Positions 1-12,057 are shown, counted from the first letter of the stretch. The stretch: 64,000 bases of DNA from Lunularia cruciata (GCA_948567375.1 OX419761.1:38876501-38940500); one strand, 5' to 3'. Made by a program: numbers and translations. Notes: generated by a model not told the origin, from the sequence alone.

Positions 1-1812
1 TTTAATTGCCTTCTAGGATTCTATTTACATCCAATTGTGTGTTTATTTTCCTCAACTTTTGTGCACTTGTTGTCTTCTTCTTCTTCCTTTTTCTCCTCTC
101 TATTTAGCCAATAAGGCCACAAGATATATTTATTGGTAATCTTCATTTTTTGGTGTGATTTCAACATCCTCTTCTTCAATTCATCCTTCCACGTTGTTTA
201 AAGGTTGCTTATATAGAGGCTGAGGGCCCCTACAAAGGCGGGCATGAAAATTGATGGCTATGTGCCCAAATTGGCCATAATTGTAACAACATTGTTGTTT
301 TTCTTGAGCCACTTCTCTTTGTGGGACTCTATCTCTCCTTTCTTTGACACATCTCCATTCTCCTTGGAGTGGTCATGCTCCTTGTCTCTAAAACAACTAT
401 TGCCTAATTCCATAAGAACTAGTCTACCAAAGTGTAGTGTTTTAGCTCAATAGTGTTGTGTCAAGGCTACCTTTTCACCTCCTCGAAGTGTTCCTACTTT
501 TCTTTGAGCACACATAATGACTTCAAAAATGCTGTGAGGATTTTGTACTATTATCTCTTGGTGAATTTGCTCTTTTAACCTCAATTTGAAATTGTCAAGA
601 GCTTTTCTTGGGCTCATATTGTTATCATAACATGTAGATCAAGAAATGCCTCCATGTATTTTTGTATGTTTTTCTTTTGCTTCAACCTCCATTAGTTGAG
701 TTTGAGCAATCTGCATAGAATCCACAAATTGAAAATTCTTCATCACTCCTTGCATTGTTGTTTAGGTGATTTCTCTTCTTTTTGCCAACAATGATCATTC
801 CCAAGCATTGTACTATGTGAAGGCTTTATTGTTCAAGTATCTACATGCAAACACACTTGTACAATGATTGGTTGTCTTTGTTATAAACAATTGAAAGTAT
901 CAATTCATTCTTGAGATCTAGTTTTCCACTACTCCTATAGAATTTTGTCCCTTGTAAGGCTTGATGTTGAATGTCTTCTTCATCTTTAGTAATATTATTG
1001 CTTCATTGTTGATTGGTGTCATTGTCATGCTTGAATCTACAATTACTTTGGTCATTATTATTGGGTTTTAGGATGATTCCCCTTCTTGCATTATATGATT
1101 GTTTCTAAAGATATATACTTGAATTTGGAGTGCCTCTATTTCATATTGATCTCCAAAACTCATTCAACATCCTTTGCATCAAAGCCTACAACTATGGATC
1201 CATGATTTGTACACGCAATAGATGCTCAATTAATACTTCCTACTTCAATCAAGGGTTAATATGATCACTTGGGAGAGTGCACAAATGATTTGGACTACCA
1301 TTAGGACTTCAACGGCTATCACTTGTCAAAAATATTCCTCAGCAAAATTGTAGACTAGAAAAACTACAAACATCACTTTTGGTCTCACTACATAACACAT
1401 TTTTACTTGAGTGTTGAAAGGGAGAGGATTTGGTACATTTTGATCCCTTGCATCATAAAAAAATGTAAACAATTAACCCCACTCTTCATTGTATATCACA
1501 ACAAGTAGAATAATAGGGCTTGGAAAATTCATTACTATGTTTATGAAATCCATTCCAAAAAGGTAAAAAAAATATACTCTCACTTGCTTGTGCTGGATGT
1601 ACATAATCTTGATGTGAACTGGATTCAAGAAATTAAAATGAGGTGCAAGAAATTGTCTTCTAGGAGCATCCATTTCATCCTCTTTCCCAAACACCCCAAT
1701 CTATTGATTGCACTAATTTTTCTCCCCTCAAAATTACTTAGTCTTAGTGGCTTGTGTTCATCCAAGAGGGAGGATCCACTAACTTGGATTAAAATACTTG
1801 CTTTGACACCAT
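1..1812 (-). mobile_element. Old family A Ty3/gypsy copy, gag and leader part (antisense, decayed)
   Basis: Reading the minus strand, this stretch matches the gag and leader region of the better-preserved family A element at 11693-13288 and of the antisense copy at 34700-36211. For example, 240-470 pairs with 35270-35500. Reading frames are broken by many stops and small indels, so gag is a pseudogene. The right end (about 1800-1812) holds a primer site resembling TGGTATCAGAGC, directly next to the LTR at 1813. The element runs off the left edge of the window, so protease, pol and the other LTR are not visible. The site where family C later inserted in the 10958-27089 element (equivalent to about 190-230 here) is empty. 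Family assignment is by eye from long shared blocks. Confidence 0.8.
1473..1694 (-). CDS. Leader small ORF, family A type 1 (old copy)
   Basis: A 73-codon open frame lies in the leader of the old A copy, between primer site and gag. It corresponds to the frame at 11832-12053, sharing the start MDAP and the segments MYIQH, VM and ILLVVIY. It is still open although the neighbouring gag of this copy is full of stops. I do not recognise the product. It belongs to the leader-ORF family also found at 9786, 12058, 14378 and 22093. A functional protein is an inference from conservation across families; no signal peptide, zinc motif or membrane segment is obvious. Confidence 0.5.
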   Translation of the reverse strand: MFGKEDEMDAPRRQFLAPHFNFLNPVHIKIMYIQHKQVRVYFFYLFGMDFINIVMNFPSPIILLVVIYNEEWG

Positions 1813-2409
1813 TGTAACATTCCGAGGACAAGAGAAACTCCAAGAGAAACATAAGAGAAGAAACACAAGGTTTAATTCCTCAATACTATGATGCCAAAGG
1901 AACACTTTGACCTTATTATATAATGGAAAAGATCCTTTCCAAGGGAGCTACACCCTTAGATCATATATATGGATTGGTGACATGTTAGCAAACTAAACCC
2001 TTAGATTAGCTACATTGATTGGTGATATGTTGATACTTGTTCTATTTGGTTGGTCAAACAAGTTTGACCAAAGGGAATCTTTGTTGAATCTTCATGTAGG
2101 AAGCTTAGAATAGTAGGGTGAGGTACTATTGGAAGGATCTTGATAAGGCAAACAAGGAAGGAGAAGGCTATACCTTTTCTTCTTAAGAGGGGAGGAGAAT
2201 TATATTTTTTGAGGCCTAATTCTTTTGTTTGGACCTCCAAAATTGACTTTGAAGTTTTTGGGATGTTTTTGGGCTTTGTCCTATAAGTGGAAGTCCTCTT
2301 TTGGTGATATCTATAAATGATCTACTAAGACCGTCATCAATAACATCCCTAAAGATATTACCAAGTCAATTTCTACCTCCAAATAATTTGTCTAGCTAAT
2401 AGTATTACA
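1813..2409 (-). repeat. Family A LTR (5' LTR of the old antisense copy)
   Basis: The sequence begins TGTAACATTCC and ends TATTACA on the plus strand, the expected inverted ends of a family A LTR read backwards. It matches the LTRs at 10958-11691 and 26348-27089, but has no C-tract and is shorter (597 bp against about 740). It abuts the decayed primer site to its left, so it is the 5' LTR of the antisense element. Its right end interrupts a family C LTR that resumes at 2410. Confidence 0.8.
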
Positions 2410-2684
2410 CTATTTTTGGACTGTAAAAAAATCTGCACCAAAATTTCTTTTGCATTTAATTCTTTAATTCCCTAAAGCCAAATACCTAGAAATAATATAA
2501 AGTCAATACACTAGAATCCAAAATAGTAGTGGTTACTTTTTCACCTTTTCTAAAATAGAGTCACTTCTATCTTGGTTATGACTAACTATAACTAATCATG
2601 ACTAATGTAAAAGATTGGGTAATAACTTACAATACCAAACTAAACATCCCAATAGAGCATACATACACCAATAGGTGTTATATT
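2410..2684 (-). repeat. Family C LTR fragment (3' LTR of old antisense C copy)
   Basis: This aligns with the end of the C LTR at about 22550-22825, including the final GGTGTTA-type terminus near 2684. It is followed by CACCCCTC, the complement of a purine-rich tract, as expected where a 3' LTR meets the internal region of an antisense element. The left part of this LTR was displaced by the family A insertion ending at 2409. Confidence 0.7.
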
Positions 2685-5600
2685 CACCCCTCAAGTATGA
2701 TTTGACTTTGTCTTTAGAGTGAAGGTTCCTCTACCTTCTATGATACAACTTCAACTTATCATGGTTAATCTTATCAAAGTGTCTTCTTCCCAACTCCTTG
2801 AAATCATAAGTGTAATTTCCTCACAACTTCTCCACTATGAAAGGTCCAAAGTACTTAGGTAAAACTTTTTTTACACACTCTTGAATCATATAGAATCAAA
2901 CAACATTATCCAATCACCTTCCTTAAGGGCTCTTCCTTTTTCTTTCCTTGCCTCTTACCAAAGCTCTCCTTTTTTTCCTTTGGGTTTGCTCCACTTGAAC
3001 ATAGCAATTGCTCTTACCTCCTCAAATTCCATGAGTTGATCCTTCCTTGACTTTTATGCATCCCTTCTTTGTGCATTCTTCAATTTCCTATGGATGCTTT
3101 GGAAGGTAGGAATATCAAAGTGAAAAAGTAAAGCAAGCTCAATTCCACATACCAAATGAAATATAAAATACTCAATGGATGCTTTGGAGTTGTTGTATAC
3201 TCTCACAAAATCATATGAATTCTCTTGTCCCAATGATGTTTAGCTTTTGTTATTTCTACATCTTTGGCCAACATCATGCACAAGGTTTGATTGGTTCTTT
3301 TTGCCAAGCTAAATTAGAGTTTGGCTTAAGGATGTGATCAATCTATATTGAGAAAGAGAAATATTGTGGCAAGGTTGAAGCAATGTTTTTTGTAAACTTT
3401 CCTCATCCATTTAAAACCAACTCCAAAGAGCAACCAAATTGAGTGATGATGCATTTATAAAGAAATCTATGAACTTCATTGTCATTCTTATCTCTCAATG
3501 GTCAAACCTCAACTCACTTGGTAAGGCAATTAGTAACTACCACAATAAACCAATTGTTCCTTGGGATTCTATTGAGGTCTATTGAGAGGACCTACAAAGC
3601 CAATACCTCAATTCTTAAAATGTCATAATAATGGAATTGATCTAAAAAGCAGAGTGGAAGTAGAATTTCTAGCAAAGCTTGACAAACATCAAAATTTCCC
3701 AATAATTGAGACAATCCTTGAAATGATAAACTACATCTAGAATCTTGAAAGTGATCACCTTTCTTGAAAACTAACCCCCACAAACCAATCCATCATGAAA
3801 CTCATTCATGAGGAGAATAGACTCTTCCTTACAAATTTCTCTTTGAATTAGACCATCTACTCCTTGGTGAAAAAGAATATCCTCCACCATTGTGTAGGCT
3901 CTTGATCTTGCTACAAGGAATTTCCTCTTCTTAGCTTGCATCCCATCCGGATGGTTTCTCTTGTAACAAAGTCCAAAATCTCCTTATACTCCATTGGAAT
4001 CTCTTGAGTGATTGAGATGGTTGTAAGCTCCTCATTCAAAAAAGAATCATCCATTGGCTCAACTCCATCATGATTATAGGCCCTAGATAACAAATCAATA
4101 TTTATATCTTTCTTTGTTGGACTATCCTCAATGGTGTTATCATACTCAATAAAAGTATCATCCACCTTGTTAACCTTTTTTCCACATTAGGTTTGTTGAA
4201 GAACTTCAAAACCTTATGACCTATGAAAGTTATGACCTTCATTCTAATCAAATAATATCAAAAACTTCTTGAGACCAACAATCACTACCAACTTTTCCCT
4301 TTCTATGATTGAATAGTTCTTCTTTGTTGAGACCATTTGTCTACTAGTATAAGCTATTAGATGATCATGCCCATCTTGGTCTAATTGACTAAGAGTGCAT
4401 CCTATAACTACACTAGAAGCATAAACATCAAGGATGAAAGGCTTACTCCAATCAAGTTTAGCAAGAATTGGAGTCATAAAAAGGGATTTCTTGAGCTTCT
4501 CAAAAGCATTAAGAGCCTTCTTGTCCTCCAAAATCACCATGGATTCTACAAAATTCTTCATCTAAATGATCAATGCATAAGCCTTGTTGGAGAATGAGAA
4601 GTTGAACCTCCTATAGTACCCAACCATCTCCAAGAATTGGTATAACTTATCAAGCTTGAAAGGAATTGAAGCTATGATATTTTCCTCACCTTTTCAAGAT
4701 CCACTACTATTCCATCCTTGGAAATGATAGGTCCCAAAAGTAAATGCTCTTCTCAACAAAAGATGCATTTCTTTGGGTTGAGTGATCCCCTTACCTCATC
4801 CAAGTATTGCAAGACCTTGATCAAGTGCCCTTTTTTGCTCCCATAGATACAAAAGTCATCAATGAAATCTCTCACAAATTTCCCATTGAAAGGTTCAAAC
4901 ACCTTGTTCATGAATTTTTGAAATGTGGTTGGAGCATGCAAAGCACAATAAGCATGACCTTGAAAGCATAAGTTCCCTAATGTGTAGTGAATGTTATGAG
5001 TTATTGATGCTTTGGTGCAATCTTGATTTGGTTATAATGACTACAACCATCTCCCAAACTATACTTCTCATGACGTGCAACCTCCTCCAAGATTTTATCA
5101 TTAAATGGGAAGAGGTAGTAATCCTTCTAAGTTAGTAATCCTTGAGCTTCTGTAATCCACACATATCCAAATTTTGCCATTCTTCTTCTTCACAACCACC
5201 ATTAGAGATACCTATTCTGAATTCTCCACCTCTTTATTTTAAACCCAACCTCCTTTAGCTTATCAATCTCCTCTATCACAATCAAAGCTCTTGGTAGGCT
5301 AATGTGACATTGCTTTTGGTGGACTTATTTTGCATGTGACTCCACCTCTATTTTGTGCTCTTCCAAGGTGAATTCCTTGATATCCTAGTAACTAAAAGCA
5401 AACACATGGATAAACTTGCAAAAAATCTCTTCAAATCTTTACCTTCTTCTCCTTGGTAACATTTGGACCATAATTGAGGGTAGATAGTCTACTCTTTATC
5501 TCTTCATGTGAATGGTGATTTATCAAGGTCCTTCAAAACCTCTACCTTAAGCATAAAATCCATAGCACATAAGGGATACACATTTGAATGAGATTCAAAG

Positions 5601-7820
5601 TCATTCTTCTCCAATGAGATCTCTTCCTCTATGCTTATGTCTACATATGAATCTCCTTCTTTTGTATGTAATTCCCAATAGCCAAACAATGATGTATCTA
5701 CATATGAAAGGGTGTCAATACTAATCACATGAACTATAACTTGATGGTTTGATATTCTCAAGTATCAAACTCTCAAATATCCTTTATGCCATTGATATAT
5801 TGTGCAAGCTACTCTCAACCAAGGCATTCAATGTAGATCCTTCATCAACAAGTGCATCCTTGATGTTATGACCATTGTTCAAAAATCCCATCAATCTTGG
5901 AGGCATATTCACAAGCATCCTATGGTGTTGGTTTTGCATCCACCATCCCTTTGATATTAGAGCCTTCTCCTTTGAATTCTTCTTTTTCTTGCCCTTTGTA
6001 AAACTCAAACCACTCCTAAGTTCTTTTCTCAATGTAGGATTCAAGAAAATAAGTTAGTTCATCATGATGTTTGTCTTGTGACCACCAATGTCCTCCAACA
6101 CATTGTAGTCTCAATGTTGCTTTGAGATCAAGAAATTATCCATTCTTAACTTCTTCCTTGGACCTTTTGTTGTTCATGGTATTGAAGTGGTAGTGCAAGT
6201 ATTCCTTGTGGGTATTGGACTAACCTTGCTAGGAGTGAATCCTTGAGAAGAATGTGTATTATCTGCAAAATGTGCTCTCTTCTTCTCTTGAGCTAAAAGC
6301 TCCAAGTTAAGACCTTTGGAGTTTGAGCACTCCTCCTTCTTAGAGTTGCACTCACTCACGTTTATGGATGCTATCCCCTTACCTTTATTTTGAGTAGGAG
6401 CTACTTGGGCTTCATCACCTCCCTCTTTCCTTTGATTGGTTCACTTATAACCTCTTCTTCCATGGTAAGTAGAATTTAGGCAATTCCTTTGGATGTGACC
6501 TCTTCCTCAACAACCAGAATAATTTCTGTAATTGAAATTGCTAGTTGGCTGACCTCCTCTATATGGATAATCCTCTAGGCCCTCTCCCAACATCTGATCC
6601 ACCTTCCTCTTCTCCCATAATTGTACTACATTGATCTTGGGATCTACAATTTGCTATGTAATTGTTTGAAATGGATCTTTTAGTAGATGTGCAATAACCA
6701 AAGCAATTACTACTTATGATGCTACCCTTGCCACAAAAGGATTGAAAACTCTACCGTACTCGTAGACTTGTGGAGGATGTGTAACCTCCTTCACCACCAA
6801 ATCACTCTCATCAAAACATAATCTTGACAGCTTGCACCTTGGAACAAGGTTTCTCATATCTCACCTTACTTCAAATTTGTGGTTTTAACACTCTCACAAA
6901 ATTCATGGTAAGCATGGCTACTATCCCAATCAGAATAGTCTCTACATCATCCTCCATTCTTCTTCAACACTATGCTAAATCAAGAATCTAACTTCTCCAC
7001 CCATTTTTCATATGTTGTCACTTTCTCTCCATCTCCTTGCTTAAGAAAGGTAATCTTACTCATCAGTCTCTCATAACTTTTACATGAAAGAAAGTTCTCA
7101 ATGAGTACTATAGTCAAAGTCTCTCAAGACTCTTTTTGGTCATCTCTCCTCTTTTTCTTCTTGTATTTTGATTCATACCATATAAGCCACATTTTCAAAA
7201 ATATTATGTAATAATGAGACCCAATTATTCTTCCTCATCTCATTATTTCCTTTGCAAACTCTCTTGAAGTCTCTCACAAAAGCTTTCACATCTTCTCTAT
7301 CCTTGCCAAAGAAGATTAGAATTTTCTATATTTTACTCTCTAATTACTTTTCTCTTCTCTCCAATTTTTCTTTTCTTTTCTAATATCTTTCATCCTATAA
7401 CTAATAAAGTAAAAATATTATTATCACCATTAGAGAGTAGTCAACCAAAACTACAAAAGCTTAGGTTTCTCAAAGATTTTCACCACATGATCAAATCCTA
7501 GAGTGCATATTAATCAAATCCTCATAGATAATTCACTATTAACTAAAAGATTTGTTCCATCACTAATATTGAGAACTATTTGATGAAGGTTGTTTTTCAT
7601 AGTGGTACTAAGACTCTTTACAAGATCTTTCACCAAGATCTCCAAAAGTGCCATTGTTCCACTACACTCATGGTTCTTTGGAAGTCCTTCCGCTCCACAC
7701 ACCTCACACAACTCCTTTGTCCTAGATCACCTTGCTCCCAATCCTTGTGAAGAGGGTCCACATTTAATCCCAAGTTCAATAAGCCTCTCTTCTCTCCCAA
7801 TTATGTCAAGAATCAGTGAG
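2685..7820 (-). pseudogene. Old family C gag-pol, antisense, heavily decayed
   Basis: The minus strand reads as a broken version of the C gag-pol at 14968-18900. From right to left it holds remnants of the extra 5' ORF (about 7514-7820), gag with a zinc-knuckle trace (about 5900-7340), protease (about 5780-5900), reverse transcriptase (about 4600-5420), RNase H (3911-4561) and integrase (about 2690-3900). The RT piece at 4753-4941 still shows FIDDFCIYG. The RNase H pieces at 4244-4561 and 3911-4165 match the C copy closely. Stops and indels interrupt every domain, so it cannot encode a polyprotein. It is useful as an outgroup for the two younger C copies, for instance in showing that the extra 5' ORF is ancestral to the family. 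Confidence 0.85.
7514..7711 (-). pseudogene. Remnant of family C extra 5' ORF (zinc-binding)
   Basis: This is a 65-codon open piece containing CEVCGAEGLPKNHEC. It corresponds to the C-terminal half of the frame at 20802-21275, where the same spot reads CEVCGVEGLPKGHEC. The upstream CCHC knuckle seen in that copy is lost here after about 7815. The four cysteine/histidine positions are retained in both copies, so the motif is probably a real metal-binding module of the family. Confidence 0.55.
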
Positions 7821-9307
7821 TGCACTCAATTGTAGGATATTGGTGTTACCAGAGGAACACAATAGATGAATCATAGTTCATGATTTATAGCTAGCAGACA
7901 AGTGGATGGATGGACAAGATTATTTGCTATAAGTGATTTTTGCTATTAGGAGATGTATCAACATCAAATTTACCATATGTAGAACACAATGATCAATATC
8001 CAAGATTGTGATTGCTATAGAGATGAACCTATAAAAGGAGTAAAAACAAGAAACTGGGGCAAATTCTCAATAATTGTTCCAATGATAGACCAATACTTGC
8101 AGTTACTTTAATGCAAGCTTGAGCTCTATCTCAAATTGAAGATCACAATGTGGATTTTAGACATTTAGTTCAAACAACCAGAATTGGGGATTCCATGTTT
8201 TTGAAGTTTTGGGGACTAAGTGAGGAAAGGTTTAGATTTTGAGAGTATAATAAGTAATAAAATGGAATAGGAGGATAGCTTTGTCTGTTGCCAATGCAAG
8301 AGCTTGCCTTGGATTGGGGAAATGAGATAGTAAGAACCCACTTGTCTTATTATACACTCGAGATAAGTGTTCCACCTAGGTGGGCATGAAGAGAAGGTTC
8401 CATGTCCAATTGTCTTTTTAGGTGAGTTAGGGGATATGAGTAGACCCCATATTTGCAGGCTTTATTGGATTGGTGATGGGGTGGTAGGAGGTATTTATTT
8501 TGTGGTGAAAATGGACCTTAGTGTGGAGCAAAGTTTGGAAGAAGAGTGATTATCTTTGGTCTCAAATGGTTCTTTCTGACTTCTTTCACTCATTTCTTTT
8601 TTGTTTTCAACTTTTATGTTGTTTTCTCTTTTTCTTCCTTTGCTTTTGGGTTTGTAGTATTTTTTTCATATATTCTATAATTTGGTCATAATTTTATGTT
8701 TTTTTTTCTTTTTTTTTTCTTTGCTTTTGGGTTTGTAGCATTTTTTTCATATGTTTCATATTTGGTTATAACTTCTACATTGTTTTATTTTTTTACTCCT
8801 TTGCTTTTGGATTTGTAGTAATTTTTCATATGTTCTATAATTTGGTTATAAATTTTTTTATTTTTTTCTGTTTTACTCCTTTGCTTCTGGGTTTGTAGTA
8901 TTTTTTCATATATTCTATATTTTGGTTATAACTTCTACATTTTTTTCTCTCTCTAGTCTGCTTTTGGGTTGGTAGTATTTGTTTCATATGTTCTATATTT
9001 TGGTTATTTGTTATATTTTATATTCTTGTGTATGAAAATACTTCAGTAATATATCTAGCTATACTTTTATTCTTTTGTATGGGAATTTAGAGCATTTACC
9101 ATAAGCGATAGTCTCATCTAGCACTCCATACCTTGAGTATATACTTATTATATGTCATAATGCACGTTATTCTTCATACAAAATTGAGAGATGGGGAGTG
9201 AGAGAGGAGGATGCAACACGAGAGAGAGAGAGAGTAACAAGTGAAAAGATATCTAGTTTTGGAGAATTCATTGCATATATCATATGAGTGAATAATAGAT
9301 TATATTT
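7821..9307. other. No gene recognised; AT-rich spacer with a minisatellite
   Basis: No retroelement domain or plausible gene was found between the old C copy and the B LTR, apart from the tandem repeat at about 8641-9010 and a short GA run near 9222-9236. An open frame of 60 codons at 8367-8549 has no recognisable motif and is probably chance. Confidence 0.5.
8641..9010. repeat. Minisatellite, five units of about 80 bp
   Basis: The phrase TGCTTTTGGGTTTGTAG recurs with small changes at 8641, 8722, 8802, 8882 and 8959, a spacing of 81, 80, 80 and 77. Each is followed by a T-run, CATATNTTCTATA and TTTGGTTATAA. This is a diverged tandem array with no coding potential. Confidence 0.85.
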
Positions 9308-9763
9308 TTTTAACAATTTTTATTCCATTCATACCTAGATTGAAGGCTATGGAGAATTGAGTAGAAAGTTATTGTAACAATATGGAGTTTAACGACAAAA
9401 TTAGTAGGGCTAACAAAGTAGCAAATAAGACAAATTAACATAAAATATTCCAAGAGGTATCTAGGAAGCTCCTTGGCTAGCTTAGCTTGCACTCCAAGTA
9501 TAGAAGCTTCCAACTAACTTAGCTTGCATGCCAAGTAAGCAGCTTCTAGAAGGAAGCTTCTTGAGAAGCTTCCCAATTAACTTGGCTTGCACTCCAAGAA
9601 AGTGACTCAAGGAAGCTTCTTGAGAAGCTTCTCAAGAGCCTTGCATATCCCTATAAATACATGAGCCTAAGCTCATGCTAGGCATTTGTAGTTTTTCCAC
9701 ATTTAAGTGTCCCAATGTGAGTTTCCATTCTCCTATTTCTCTCCTCGATCTCTGTCTTTTATA
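9308..9763 (+). repeat. Family B 5' LTR
   Basis: The sequence matches 30445-30930 plus 36532-36551, the 3' LTR, which is split by an inserted A element. The 3' end is fixed by the primer site starting at 9765 and ends TTTTATA against TTTTACA in the 3' LTR. The 5' end is less certain: similarity to the 3' LTR starts near 9314 and the TG of the 3' copy lines up with 9308. It contains repeated GAAGCTTC blocks and a TATA box. A possible target duplication ATTAT (9299-9303 and 36552-36556) is offset by a few bases on the left and so is doubtful. Confidence 0.8.
9503..9660 (+). promoter_or_regulatory. Family B LTR promoter: heat-shock-element-like array plus TATA box
   Basis: GAAGCTTC occurs at 9503, 9553, 9565, 9612 and 9624. 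The pairs form GAAnnTTCnnGAn arrangements, and 9619-9636 is a perfect 18-bp palindrome. The array ends about 20 bp before TATAAATA at 9652-9659. The 3' LTR contains a perfect three-part GAAnnTTCnnGAA at 30723-30735. This is the architecture of plant heat-shock elements. Heat responsiveness is inferred, not shown. Confidence 0.5.
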
Positions 9764-9764
9764 T

Positions 9765-9776
9765 TGGTATCAGAGC
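9765..9776 (+). other. Family B primer binding site (initiator-Met tRNA)
   Basis: TGGTATCAGAGC starts two bases after the LTR end. It is complementary to the 3' end of plant initiator methionine tRNA, the usual primer of many plant gypsy and copia elements. Confidence 0.85.
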
Positions 9777-9785
9777 AAGAATGGG

Positions 9786-9977
9786 ATGAATGGAATTTAT
9801 GGACCACCAAATCCACTTCCACCAAACCATTGGGATTTTCATGTCCAAGTACTACCCAAGCATTGTTTCACACAATTCATCACCTCACACTTTGGACAAG
9901 ATTTTTTGCATATGATAACCATATCTAAGGAACCTTTGGTGCTTCTGGTTGTAACTTATGGAGAATGGTGGACATAA
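9786..9977 (+). CDS. Leader small ORF, family B
   Basis: A 63-codon frame starts 10 bases after the primer site, ahead of gag. It reads PPNPLPPN near its start, then VQVLPKHCFTQF, HFGQDF and LVLLVVTY. The same layout occurs in the second leader ORF of family A at 12058 (PNPLPFN, VRPKVMFRDF, NFGEEY, PMVVPIV). The ATG at 9786 is chosen because it starts the homologous part; the frame is open further upstream only through the LTR. Function is unknown. Being intact in an element whose gag and pol are broken makes it stand out. Confidence 0.5.
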   Translation: MNGIYGPPNPLPPNHWDFHVQVLPKHCFTQFITSHFGQDFLHMITISKEPLVLLVVTYGEWWT

Positions 9978-9989
9978 ATTCTTCTATGT

Positions 9990-10957
9990 GTTAATAAATT
10001 AGATAGATTAGGGATGGCGTGATAGAGTACCAACTATGGCGGCAATGTCCAAGGTTATTCTTACTATGTAGCAAAAAATTGAGCACCTTACTCGATTGTT
10101 GGATGAACAAGATCTTCAATGACAAGAGCACGTAGAGAGAGTACCAATTTGAGAAGGAGAAGTTCAAATCCGATTCCCTAAGCCCAAGGTATTTGAAAGT
10201 AAGAATCTCTCGGTTGTAGTGAAGAATTTTGTGTTTGATTGTGAATGTTATTTTGAAGCTACCAATCTGCAAGACAAGCAAAAACAAATTCTCTCGGCTT
10301 CTAGCCAATTGGATGGAGTAGTAAAGCTATGGTGAAGATTCCAAGTGGAGCGAGCTGAACGACAAATTGTTGCACCAATCTTGACATGGGCAAAATTCAA
10401 GAGTGCAATAGTTAGTTGGTTCCAAGCTTTAAATGCCCCACGAGATGCATAGGATAGCTTGGTAGAGTTGAAATAGATTGGCTCTGTAAGAAGTTACATC
10501 ACGTAATTCCAGAACACCATCATGCAAATTCTAGACACATTGGAAGGTGAAGCTTTGGATCAAGTTGTGAGAGGCTTGAAGTCAAGAACCAAATTTAGAG
10601 GTAACCATGCAAGAGCCACAACACTTGGAAGAAGCCATGCGGTTGGCCAAACGTTTTGATTCCTTGGTTACAACCACTTGGTCTTGACCTCGACCTCCAC
10701 AAAACCTACCAATACAATACACACGAATGGAAGAGCCAACACCAATGGAGATTGATGCCATTCAATGGAGGCCACTTAGCACAATAGATAGAGAGAAACT
10801 ACGGCAAAATGGTGGTTATTTTTATTATCACCAATTAGGACATCACATCGTTGAATGTCCACTCAAGAATGAACAACATAAACAAGTTGCCCAGATGAAT
10901 TTTGTGGAAAAGAACAATCAAGGAAATGAGGAATCCCAATATGAGATTTTGAGTCAC
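9990..10957 (+). pseudogene. Family B gag (broken)
   Basis: Frames read gag-like segments (about 10160-10700, with the LTWAKFKSAIVSWF type of core) followed by a damaged zinc knuckle near 10810-10860. There the first two cysteines are tyrosines (YFYYHQLGHHIVEC). Several stops and frame changes make it non-functional. The frame is cut at 10957 by the family A insertion, and the B polyprotein resumes in protease at 27090. Open frames that run from here into the LTR are artefacts of the insertion. Confidence 0.75.
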
Positions 10958-11691
10958 TATAATACCAAGAGCTAGCTATATGATCTAGATGTGAAATTTG
11001 GTTTGGTAACATCTAGAATGATGTTATACATGATGGTCAAAATAGATAAGATAGAAATATCACTAAAAGAGTACTTCTACTAATAGGGCAGAAACCAAAA
11101 TAGACTTGAGAACCTTAGAACCAATAGCTAGACATATGATTTAAAGGTGAGAATTGGTTTGGTAACATCTGGAAGGATATTACACATGATGGACTAAACA
11201 GATCAGAAAGAAGTATCACCAAAAGGGGACTTCTACTAATAGAGTAGGAACCGAAATATACTTGAAATCTTTGAAGGCAATTTTGGAGGCCTAAACGGAT
11301 GAATTAGGCCTCGAAAATGTGCACATCCCCCCCCAACAAAGGAAAGGCTGGCCTTCCTTCCCCCCTGCTTTGTCTTGTTGAGAGCTTTCCAATAGTACCT
11401 TACGTGATTTTGAGATTCCTACGATAAGATTCCCTAAAAGATTCCCTCTAGTCAAAGCTTGTTTGACCAACCAGATAGGACCTAGACCAGACATGTCACC
11501 CATCCAAGTAAGTAATCCAAGGGTGGAGCTTGCTGACATGTCATCTATCTATGTCCCTAATCCTATGGTGGAACTTCTTTGAAGGAGATCCTCTTTGTCT
11601 ATATAATAAAGAGAAGGTGCTCCTTTGGAGCATCGAATGTTTGAGTGTGCAATCTGTGTTTTCTCTCTTCTCTTGTCCTCGGAGTATTACA
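10958..11691 (+). repeat. Family A 5' LTR
   Basis: 734 bp, matching 26348-27089. It starts TATAATACC, where the 3' LTR has the canonical TGTAATACC, so the terminal G has mutated. It ends ATTACA one base before the primer site. It contains an 8-C tract at 11327-11334 and a TATATAATA box near 11600. Confidence 0.9.
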
Positions 11692-11692
11692 A

Positions 11693-11704
11693 TGGTATCA
11701 GAGC
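11693..11704 (+). other. Family A primer binding site (initiator-Met tRNA)
   Basis: TGGTATCAGAGC starts two bases after the LTR end. It is the same 12-base site as in family B. Confidence 0.9.
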
Positions 11705-11831
11705 GAGTGTTTTAGTCCAAGAGAGTGGATCACCCCTCTTGGAATAGCACAAACTACTGAAATTGAGTAATTTGAGGTGGAGAACATAGAGTAATTGCTA
11801 GACTTAAGAAGGACTTTAGAGAGCGGATGGG

Positions 11832-12053
11832 ATGGATGCACCAGGAGGACAATTTCCCGCACCTAGCTTTCCATTCTCAAACCCATTCCACATCAAGGTT
11901 ATGTACATCCAGCATGAGTAGATGAGGGTATCGCTAGTTTATCACTTTGGTGCAGAATTCATGGACAGAGTGATGAACTCACCAAACCCGGTAATTCTAC
12001 TTGTGGTGATATATGACAGAGAGTGGGATTTGACAATCTACATTCTATTATGA
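11832..12053 (+). pseudogene. Leader small ORF 1, family A (one internal stop)
   Basis: The frame starts MDAPGGQF and continues through IKVMYIQHE, an in-frame TAG at 11919-11921, then MRVSLVYHFGAEF, NPVILLVVIYDREW and IYILL. Apart from that stop it runs 73 codons, matching the still-open old copy at 1473-1694. Its second half matches the family C leader ORF (VQFYIRQKEAMR, LGEES, PVVHYD, LYILY) at the same spacing. It lies between primer site and gag, over 200 bases ahead of the gag start at 12295. The role is unknown. Confidence 0.5.
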
Positions 12054-12057
12054 TGAT

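Noticed and set aside
8641-9010. CRISPR-like array
   Set aside because: Units are diverged tandem repeats without unique spacers, in eukaryotic DNA.
10727-10975. 82-codon frame as a separate gene
   Set aside because: Its end lies in the family A LTR; the real content is the end of family B gag, cut by the insertion.
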